Assembly (NCBI GenBank): GCA_044464175.1
Contig: JBIQLO010000014.1
Span: 1 to 31,929 of the forward strand
Direction of reading: 5' to 3'
DNA: 31,929 nucleotides
Origin: JBIQLO01 sp044464175
Lineage (GTDB): Bacteria; Planctomycetota; Phycisphaerae; Tepidisphaerales; Tepidisphaeraceae
The notes beneath the pieces are model-generated. The model saw only the letters and a list, made by a program, of their open reading frames with translations. It was not told where the DNA came from and made no database searches. Of this stretch, positions 14,969-20,888 are shown piece after piece; within the stretch, counting starts at the first letter, position 1; each line of letters begins with the position of its first letter. Made by a program: the position numbers and the translations under genes.

Positions 14969-16828
14969 CTACCGTGCGATGCTCATTTTATTGTCATTTA
15001 AAGCTTTTTTTTCATGGCCGTTTCCGGCATAACGATCCAGCGCCTTGCCCAGCGCCCCGGCCGAAGGATCCACGCGCAGGGTGCCGGTGGCCTGGAGGTA
15101 TTGCAGCAGGCTGATCTGGAGCTGGGCCCGGGCCTGTTCATAATTGTCGGAGGCGTCCAGCAGCGAACTTTGGGCTTCGACCACATCCCGGGCGGTCACC
15201 TTCCCCTGCTTCAAGAGTTCGTTGGAGTAATCCAACCGCCGCCGGGCCAGATCAATGCCCATCTTCTGAATCCGCAGATCCCGCTCGGCCGACTGAATCG
15301 TCCGCAGGGCGTCGCGGGCGTCGATGGCGATCTGATCCCTCAAAGTTTCAAACTGCCGCTCGGCGCGGTGAAAGTTGATGATGGCGGTCCGATATGAATT
15401 CCGCTCGCTCAGCCGGTCCACCGGCAAATCCAGCGTCAGCCCCGCGCTATAAGTGAACATCCGCTGGCTCAGGTGGGAGGCCGGGGTGCCGGGCACGTTG
15501 CCCCATTGGGCCGAGGCGTCCAGATTCAAGTCAGGCAAAAGCCCATTCTCCGCCACCTGCACCCGTCGGCGGTTGTCCTCGATCTGGTCCCGCCGGGTCT
15601 GAAGGTCCAGCCGATAATGCATCGCCAGTTCCACTGCCTGTTTCATGTCCAGGTCCGGCAGCGTCAGGGACAGTTGCACCGGAACAATCTCCAGTTCCTC
15701 TTCAATGGGCATGCCCAGAAGAATCTTGAACTGGTCCAGCGTGCTCTGATAATCCTGCAGAGCGTTCACCAACTGGCTTTCCGCGCTGAGCTGGGCCTGC
15801 AAAGAACGCTGCACTTCCAGAAAGTTGAGCCGCCCGGCCGCATACAGCGCTTCGGTTCGCTCGGTCAGCAATACCAAGCTCAAATAGTTGGCCTGCCGGA
15901 TCGCCAGCGATTGGCGACGGGTCACCAGGCGGAAATAGTTGGAAGCAATGTTCACCAGGAATTGGCGACGGTATTCCTCAAACGCCCGAATCTGGTAAAT
16001 CAACCCTCGCTCGCTGGAAATCAGCGGCTCCAGGTTCACCATGCCGAAGCCCCGCAACAGGGGAATGGATGTGGAAAGAGCAACCGCCGCCGATTCTCCC
16101 GAGGCAATCGGTCCGTCCAGCGTGTCGATGAAATCGACCAGGGCGCTGGCTGTCACATTCCCGCCATAGGGCAGTTGTTGCTTGATGCCGGCGGTGGCGG
16201 TGGCGTTCAGGGCGGCCTGATAGTTGACATCACTGGCGGTCGGGTCCGCAACGCCCCCTGTCACGCCCAATCCTGTCTGCGCAAACGGGCGAGGCTCAAA
16301 CAGATGGCGCTGCAGCGTCACGTCCAGCGCAGACAGATAGAGATTTTCCAGCTGGGTCTTGTAATCCCGGCTGTGCTGGACGGCGTAATGGAGACTCTGG
16401 AACAGATCAAAAATGCTCCCCGGTCGGCGCGGCGCCGGGGGCCCCAGGCGCAGCTCCTGGAGCAGCTCATTCCTTGCATCTGCGATCTCATCCGAACCCA
16501 TTGCCGGCTGCGTGGTGGCGGCCGCCGTGGGCGGCGGCGGATAGGGCGGCCCCAGCGGACCCGCCGGCAAATCCAGCCAGGCAGGCTCCAGCGACGGGAA
16601 CCCCGGCGGCGGCACGGGCGTGGCGGGAATGCGGTCAAAGGCGGCGCGGGAAGGCTTGGCGGGAATCGGATCCTGGATGCGGGTGTCAGGGGAGTACCCC
16701 AGCGTAGGAGAAACGCGGTCCTCGAGCAGGCCTTTGACCTGCGAATCCGCCGACCGCAGGTAGTCCCGCGGCGAACAAGCCCCGACAAAGAGTGCCAGGG
16801 AAAGAACCAACGACGTCCGTTTCCTCAT
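14969..16828 (-). CDS. TolC-like outer-membrane efflux lipoprotein
   Basis: This 619-aa protein begins with a lipoprotein signal peptide (MRKRTSLVLSLALFVGAC, lipobox V-G-A-C). A Pro-rich stretch of about 110 residues follows, containing RDYLRSAD and an ATTQPA linker, and then two outer-membrane-efflux (OEP) repeats with long amphipathic helices (EALYAAGRLNFLEVQRSL in the first, LLKQGKVTARDVVEAQSSLL in the second). The protein is expected to trimerise as an outer-membrane/periplasmic channel. The frame extends to 16909, but only the Met at 16828 gives a signal peptide. It lies between the FlgO-like gene and the HlyD gene on the same strand. The exported substrate is unknown. Confidence 0.88.
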   Translation of the reverse strand: MRKRTSLVLSLALFVGACSPRDYLRSADSQVKGLLEDRVSPTLGYSPDTRIQDPIPAKPSRAAFDRIPATPVPPPGFPSLEPAWLDLPAGPLGPPYPPPPTAAATTQPAMGSDEIADARNELLQELRLGPPAPRRPGSIFDLFQSLHYAVQHSRDYKTQLENLYLSALDVTLQRHLFEPRPFAQTGLGVTGGVADPTASDVNYQAALNATATAGIKQQLPYGGNVTASALVDFIDTLDGPIASGESAAVALSTSIPLLRGFGMVNLEPLISSERGLIYQIRAFEEYRRQFLVNIASNYFRLVTRRQSLAIRQANYLSLVLLTERTEALYAAGRLNFLEVQRSLQAQLSAESQLVNALQDYQSTLDQFKILLGMPIEEELEIVPVQLSLTLPDLDMKQAVELAMHYRLDLQTRRDQIEDNRRRVQVAENGLLPDLNLDASAQWGNVPGTPASHLSQRMFTYSAGLTLDLPVDRLSERNSYRTAIINFHRAERQFETLRDQIAIDARDALRTIQSAERDLRIQKMGIDLARRRLDYSNELLKQGKVTARDVVEAQSSLLDASDNYEQARAQLQISLLQYLQATGTLRVDPSAGALGKALDRYAGNGHEKKALNDNKMSIAR

Positions 16829-16903
16829 GGAAGGGACCGAGTCTAACAGATCAATCCAACAATGGAAGATGTGACGGATTCTTGTGCAGGGGGATGTTGA
16901 AGA

Positions 16904-16966
16904 GCGCAATCACTGTGCGCGGGCTCGTCGAGCCCGAACGGCCGCCGCGAGATCGTCTCTAGAGAC
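16904..16966. other. Three consecutive short dyads in the spacer before the TolC-like gene
   Basis: A 63-bp stretch in the 140-bp gap holds a 5-bp stem GCGCA/TGCGC (16904-16920), a 7-bp stem GGGCTCG/CGAGCCC with a 1-nt centre (16921-16935), and a 12-bp perfect palindrome GTCTCTAGAGAC (16955-16966) only 2 bp from the stop codon of the preceding gene. Individually they are weak. Together they suggest a structured intercistronic region. Confidence 0.35.
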
Positions 16967-16968
16967 TC

Positions 16969-17823
16969 CTAAGGCCGGGGAGGCTGAAGCGTTACGGGGA
17001 AATACCCCTGCACATTGGAGGGGGGCAGGTTGCCCGGGCGAACGAACGGCGTTTGGGGAGGCGTCTGCTCGATTCGCGGCAAGACATGCCAGCGCACCGT
17101 GGGAAAATAAAAATAGTAGTAACCCCACCCCCACGGTTGATACGGCATGCCGTAGCGATACCAGTAGGAGCGGTCATTCTCCCCGGCCAACCCCTGTGGC
17201 GGCGGCACTCCCAGGTTGCCGCTCTGCACCGCCCGCTGCAGCGAGGAGCCCTCGTACGGGCCGTAAATGCCGTAGGGACCATAATCGCCTCGCTGCACCG
17301 GCCCGCTGGGCACGACAGCCGGCGGCGCTGCCGGTTGCGTGGTAGCAACGTGAGGGATTGAAGGACCTTTGAGCAGTTTCCGAAGTTGATTCCCCAGATC
17401 ATCCTCCAAGGCAAACAATTCGCGCAGCGCACCGGTCGCCTGGATCGAGCCTACCATCTTTCCCTGGGCGTCCACCAGGCGCGCGGTGAAGCGAAGCTGC
17501 TGATCGATCATCTGATAGCTGCCGAACAGCGCGAAGTCCGCTCCCGATTTCTCGACAGCGCTCAGGGCCTGCTCCGATGAACCGGCCGGCGTGGCCTGCG
17601 GAACCGCCGTCATCCCCGGCAGGTTCGCCACCTCGGCCAGAAGGTCTTTCTGAACCGCCGGCGCGATCCAGACGGCCGCGTCTGGCGAGAGGCGCTCAAA
17701 CGGGAAGACCACCACGCGCCGTTCGGGCGCGGTCTCCTGGGTCGAAGCGGCGCCGAAACCGGTGGCGGCGATCAGGATCAAGGCCAGGCCAAAGGCACAA
17801 ACCCCCGCGTAGAGTTTTCGCAT
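16969..17823 (-). CDS. Secreted protein with FlgO/TolB-like N-terminal domain and aromatic-rich C terminus
   Basis: This 284-aa protein has a cleavable signal peptide (about residues 1-30, ending near FGAAS). A domain of roughly 120 residues follows, starting RRVVVFPFE and including GADFALFGSYQ...RFTARLVDAQGKMVGS. That layout resembles the FlgO and TolB N-terminal alpha/beta domains, which sense or scaffold at the outer membrane. An ATTQPA linker leads to a C-terminal half dominated by Tyr, Trp, Pro and Gly (about residues 175-250), resembling no enzyme I know. The start at 17823 has GGAG 7 nt upstream and a TATAAT box; an upstream Met at 17850 is less likely. It precedes the TolC-like and HlyD genes and may be an accessory of that exporter. 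The domain call is by eye and moderate. Confidence 0.65.
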   Translation of the reverse strand: MRKLYAGVCAFGLALILIAATGFGAASTQETAPERRVVVFPFERLSPDAAVWIAPAVQKDLLAEVANLPGMTAVPQATPAGSSEQALSAVEKSGADFALFGSYQMIDQQLRFTARLVDAQGKMVGSIQATGALRELFALEDDLGNQLRKLLKGPSIPHVATTQPAAPPAVVPSGPVQRGDYGPYGIYGPYEGSSLQRAVQSGNLGVPPPQGLAGENDRSYWYRYGMPYQPWGWGYYYFYFPTVRWHVLPRIEQTPPQTPFVRPGNLPPSNVQGYFPVTLQPPRP

Positions 17824-17849
17824 GACACGCTCCGGGCCAGTGGTATTCA

Positions 17850-17855
17850 ATTATA
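17850..17855 (-). promoter_or_regulatory. -10 box of the FlgO-like gene
   Basis: A perfect TATAAT on the minus strand ends 26 nt before the ATG at 17823, giving a predicted leader of about 20 nt that includes the GGAG SD. No convincing -35 is visible at 16-18 bp. Confidence 0.5.
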
Positions 17856-17998
17856 GGCCCATTAAACTGGAATCTGTAGGTGGCAGGGCTGGCCCCGCTG
17901 TCGCCTCACAGAGATCGCCGGCCCGGGCAAATCAACTCATCCCACGCCGGCCCCCACCCTCACATCAGGCCGGTGACAAAAATTCCGCTTAAATATAA

Positions 17999-18028
17999 CT
18001 GCCAAACCCGCGCGTTTTGACCTATAGT
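17999..18028 (+). promoter_or_regulatory. Promoter of the nfeD-floA unit
   Basis: CTGCCA (17999-18004) and TATAGT (18023-18028, 5/6 to consensus) are 18 bp apart in an AT-rich patch, and the -10 ends 11 nt before the ATG at 18040. No SD lies between them, so the leader is predicted to be about 5 nt. Confidence 0.45.
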
Positions 18029-18039
18029 ATGGCAACCAA

Positions 18040-18777
18040 ATGACTCTGATTTCGGGCATCCTCTGGGGCATTCCCATGGCGGCAACGCAGGCGCCGCCGG
18101 CGCTGGAGATATTGTTGAGCCCGCCGGCCCGATTTGTCCTGCTGATGGTCTTTCTCATCAGCCTCTATGTGGCGCTGCATGCCCCTGGCCACGGATTGGC
18201 CGAAACGCTGGCGATTGTCTGCCTGGGCGTCTTGCTGGGGGTGCCGCTGCTGACGGGCATCGCCCCCTGGTGGGCCGTCACCTCCGTCATTGTCGGCCTG
18301 CTGCTGATCGCCATCGAAATTTTCCTGGTGCCGGGATTCGGTCTTCCGGGACTCAGCGGGCTGATTCTCTTTCTGGGCGGGCTGATTTTCGTCTTCGCGG
18401 CCCCCAATCCGGCCGCCCGCAACTGGCATGCCCTCCAGATGGCAATGGGCGTGGTGACCTCTTCTCTTATCTGCTCCGCCATTGCCTGCATCGGTCTGCG
18501 GCGCTATCTGCCGCAGATTCCCTATCTCAAGCGCATCATCCTTCCCCCCCACGACGCCACACCGCATCCGCAGGAACAGACCTGGCCGTTCATCGGCTCC
18601 ACGGGCACGGCCATTACCGACCTCCGCCCGGGGGGTTCGGTGGAATTTGCCTATGGGCATGACCGGCGAATCGCTCCGGTCGTTTCCGATGGGCGCTATC
18701 TGCCGGCCGGCTCCAGAGTGGTCGTGCATGACATTTCAGGCAATCGGATTCTCGTGCGGATGAAGGATGAGGCGTAA
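18040..18777 (+). CDS. NfeD-like membrane protein
   Basis: This 245-aa protein has about five membrane helices between residues 25 and 155, including the conserved-looking EIFLVPGFGLPGLSG segment typical of NfeD. A cytoplasmic C-terminal OB-fold domain (about residues 185-243) contains GSTGTAITDLRPGGSVEF and ends near GNRILVRM. NfeD proteins partner with SPFH proteins (flotillins, stomatins) in membrane microdomains. This copy lacks the ClpP-like serine protease domain of long NfeD forms. The flotillin gene starts 72 bp downstream, as in the known nfeD-floA gene pairs, which supports the call. The ATG at 18040 follows a -10 box by 11 nt. Confidence 0.87.
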   Translation: MTLISGILWGIPMAATQAPPALEILLSPPARFVLLMVFLISLYVALHAPGHGLAETLAIVCLGVLLGVPLLTGIAPWWAVTSVIVGLLLIAIEIFLVPGFGLPGLSGLILFLGGLIFVFAAPNPAARNWHALQMAMGVVTSSLICSAIACIGLRRYLPQIPYLKRIILPPHDATPHPQEQTWPFIGSTGTAITDLRPGGSVEFAYGHDRRIAPVVSDGRYLPAGSRVVVHDISGNRILVRMKDEA

Positions 18778-18802
18778 GGGTTTTGGGTTTGGAGCTTGAG
18801 GT

Positions 18803-18818
18803 CCAGGCGCCCGCCTGG
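18803..18818 (+). other. GC hairpin between nfeD and floA
   Basis: CCAGGCG and CGCCTGG are perfect complements around two bases, best drawn as a 6-bp stem with a 4-nt loop. The stem can extend past one mismatch, and a pyrimidine-rich tail (CCTTC, then CTTCTTTT) follows. It could be a weak terminator or an mRNA-processing hairpin that sets the NfeD:FloA ratio. It lies 31 nt before the floA ATG. Confidence 0.4.
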
Positions 18819-18849
18819 CCTTCAACCTTCTTTTACGGACCAAGCATCT

Positions 18850-19872
18850 ATGTTCCACTCTATTTTATCCGAAGCGTTTCCCTGGGCCGGCGTGGTGATC
18901 GGCATTGTCCTGCTGCTGGCGATCATCATCCTGGCAATGATCTCCCGGTTCCTAGGACTCTATGTCCGCGCCCTGGTCAGCGGGGCCTACGTCCGCATGA
19001 TCGACCTGATCGGCATGTGGATGCGGAACGTCAATCCCACCGTCATCGTCAACGGGCGCATCCAGTCCACCCGTGCCGGGCTCGCCATCTCCACCCCGGA
19101 GATGGAGTCCCACGTCCTGGCCGGCGGTGATGTGCAGCGCGTCATCAACGCCATGATCGCGGCCAACAAGGCCAATATCGACCTGCCCTGGAAAACCGCC
19201 ACCGCCATCAACCTGGCCGGGCGCGACATCCTCGACGCCGTACAGACCAGTGTGAATCCCAAAGTGATTGACGTGCCCAACCCGACGCTTGGACGCGCTA
19301 CCGTGGATGCGGTCTCCAAGGACGGCATCCAGCTGCGCGTCAAGGCCCGAGTCACGGTCCGCACCAACATCAAATCGCTGGTCGGCGGGGCCACGGAGGA
19401 GACGGTCATCGCCCGCGTCGGCGAAGGGATCGTCACCGCCATCGGATCGGCCGTGGATTACAAGGATGTGCTGGAAAATCCCGATCACATCTCCAAAGCC
19501 GTGCTGAACAAGGGGCTGGATGCCAACACCGCCTTTGAAATCCTCTCCATCGACATAGCCGATATCGATGTGGGCGAAAACATCGGCGCCAAGCTCCAGG
19601 CCGAGCAGGCTGAGGCCGACAAACGCCGCTTCCAGGCCGAGGCGGAGAAGCGCCGGGCCCTGGCCATCGCGCACGAGCAGGAGAACATCGCCAAGCAGGC
19701 TGAAAATCGCGCCGATGTGGTGGCGGCCGAAGCCGAGGTGCCTCGCGCCATCGCCGAGGCGTTCCGCAGCGGCAATCTGGGCGTCATGGACTACTACCGC
19801 CTGCGCAATATCCAGGCCGACACCACCATGCGCGAGGCGGTCGCCCGGCCAGGTGACGGGAATAAGTCGTGA
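18850..19872 (+). CDS. floA: Flotillin-like protein FloA (SPFH family)
   Basis: This 340-aa protein matches the FloA/UPF0365 branch. It has an N-terminal membrane-inserted hairpin or helix (about residues 12-38), then the SPFH domain with GLYVRALVSGAYVRMIDLIGM, a DIDVGENIGAKLQAEQAEADKRR stretch starting a long Ala/Glu-rich coiled coil, and a short C-terminal tail. FloA scaffolds membrane microdomains and influences fluidity, secretion and signalling-complex assembly. The frame is open from 18796, but the Met at 18850 gives the family N terminus. It is the second gene of a unit with the NfeD-like gene and a third small membrane-protein gene. Confidence 0.93.
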   Translation: MFHSILSEAFPWAGVVIGIVLLLAIIILAMISRFLGLYVRALVSGAYVRMIDLIGMWMRNVNPTVIVNGRIQSTRAGLAISTPEMESHVLAGGDVQRVINAMIAANKANIDLPWKTATAINLAGRDILDAVQTSVNPKVIDVPNPTLGRATVDAVSKDGIQLRVKARVTVRTNIKSLVGGATEETVIARVGEGIVTAIGSAVDYKDVLENPDHISKAVLNKGLDANTAFEILSIDIADIDVGENIGAKLQAEQAEADKRRFQAEAEKRRALAIAHEQENIAKQAENRADVVAAEAEVPRAIAEAFRSGNLGVMDYYRLRNIQADTTMREAVARPGDGNKS

Positions 19873-19910
19873 CTGCTTCTGAAGACCGGAGCTTTTAAGG
19901 AGGTCCCCTC

Positions 19911-20312
19911 ATGCTGGCCGCTTCAGGATTCGGGGTGTTTGTCTTTTTCGTGCTGTTCCTGGTCGTCATGGCCGGCCTGGCAATCCGCGCCCAAAAACGG
20001 CTTCAGGAGCAGCAGGAACGGCTCAGCCGCGCGTCGCGCGACCCCCGTCTGGCCCGTGCCCAAGCCTCACGCCGCCCCACCAATGCCCCGCGCAAGCGCC
20101 TGCGCCGGCCGCCGGCTCTGCCGGTACCGCCCAAGGTCCAGGTCCCCGCACCGGCGCCTCCGACGCCGCCTGTGCCTCTGACCAAACCCGCCCCCTCGCA
20201 AGATCGCCCCATCGACCGGCTGCGGCTCAATCCCCAGAGCCTTCGTCAGCAGTATCTCCTTACCGAGCTGTTCCAGCCTCCCTTGGCGCTGCGAGATGAT
20301 TCAGAACCATGA
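19911..20312 (+). CDS. Small single-pass membrane protein of the nfeD-floA unit
   Basis: This 133-aa protein has one N-terminal membrane helix (about residues 5-25), then a charged, Gln/Arg-rich helix (KRLQEQQERLSRASRD), a basic Pro-rich linker (about residues 55-100) and a C-terminal segment, LRQQYLLTELFQPPLALRD, that looks like a short docking or amphipathic motif. The start has a near-perfect SD (AAGGAGGT, 8 nt spacing), the best in the window. It lies 38 bp after floA and is probably cotranscribed. I do not recognise the family. By position it could be an accessory of the flotillin complex, but that is inference. Its last 53 bp overlap a possible minus-strand ORF. Confidence 0.75.
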   Translation: MLAASGFGVFVFFVLFLVVMAGLAIRAQKRLQEQQERLSRASRDPRLARAQASRRPTNAPRKRLRRPPALPVPPKVQVPAPAPPTPPVPLTKPAPSQDRPIDRLRLNPQSLRQQYLLTELFQPPLALRDDSEP

Positions 20313-20448
20313 CCCGCTGATCCACCACCGCGATGCAGGCGACGGCCAGCGCATAAATCGCTCCATACACCACTACCTTCCGCCACCGGGGCCAAGGCGG
20401 GCGGGGATGCTCGGAGGGGGCAAGGGAGGCGGATGAAAGGATCGGCAT
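20260..20448 (-). CDS. Possible small membrane protein
   Basis: This 62-aa ORF would encode a Pro-rich N terminus and one good membrane helix (VVVYGAIYALAVACIAVV). In favour are the hydrophobic segment and a TATAGT hexamer (20455-20460) ending 6 nt before the ATG, the spacing of a leaderless promoter. Against are its short length in GC-rich DNA, the absence of an SD and of a -35, and the 53-bp antisense overlap with the end of the 19911-20312 gene. It resembles no family I know. Confidence 0.4.
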   Translation of the reverse strand: MPILSSASLAPSEHPRPPWPRWRKVVVYGAIYALAVACIAVVDQRVMVLNHLAAPREAGTAR

Positions 20449-20888
20449 GCTTTAACTATATGCCTCCATTGGCCGGATGCCGTTCCAACCAATAATTAAC
20501 CATGTGATGAGCGGTCAGGACCAAACCCAAAATTCAACGGTTCGATGGCTCCCTGGCCCATTTCTCCCTCCTGAACCAGCCTTCGCGGACGGACCGGCAG
20601 CCAAGATGACTTTGGGCTCGGCCGATAAATTCCAGCCCCAAAGGCCTCTGCGGCACGTCTACAAAACTATGTAAATATCTACTAGTTCTATTCTTGCGCT
20701 GTAATTACCACCACCTCTCCCCCTGAGAACCTTCCCACCCCTGCTGCCGTAGGAAGGAATGTTCCCGCCCTTGACAGCGAACCGGCAAGTTGTTCAAACT
20801 GCCCGCCCCGCTCTCCAGGCGGGAATCGTCGTGGCACAGGCCCCGCCCTGTTATTTGTCCGACAATATGGAAGGAACCTCCAGCCGAC
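20449..20888. other. Intergenic region upstream of topA
   Basis: This stretch of 440 bp has no convincing gene. It holds an AT-rich patch (about 20662-20700) that could contain a promoter, although no clear -35/-10 pair was found, and a GGAAGGA 13 nt before the topA ATG. Small frames here have no recognisable features. No tRNA or structured RNA was recognised. Confidence 0.5.

Noticed and set aside
15473..16846. 457-aa open frame on the plus strand over the TolC-like gene.
   Set aside because: Antisense shadow of a well-supported lipoprotein/OEP gene; the product is Arg/Gln-rich without any motif.
16944..16955. The 12-mer GCCGCGAGATCG shared with 25685-25696, considered as a dispersed repeat.
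   Set aside because: In about 32 kb of GC-rich DNA, dozens of shared 12-mers are expected by chance, and the flanks do not align well.
20477..20674. 65-aa frame in the region upstream of topA.
   Set aside because: No SD, promoter, hydrophobic segment or motif; composition looks like non-coding sequence.
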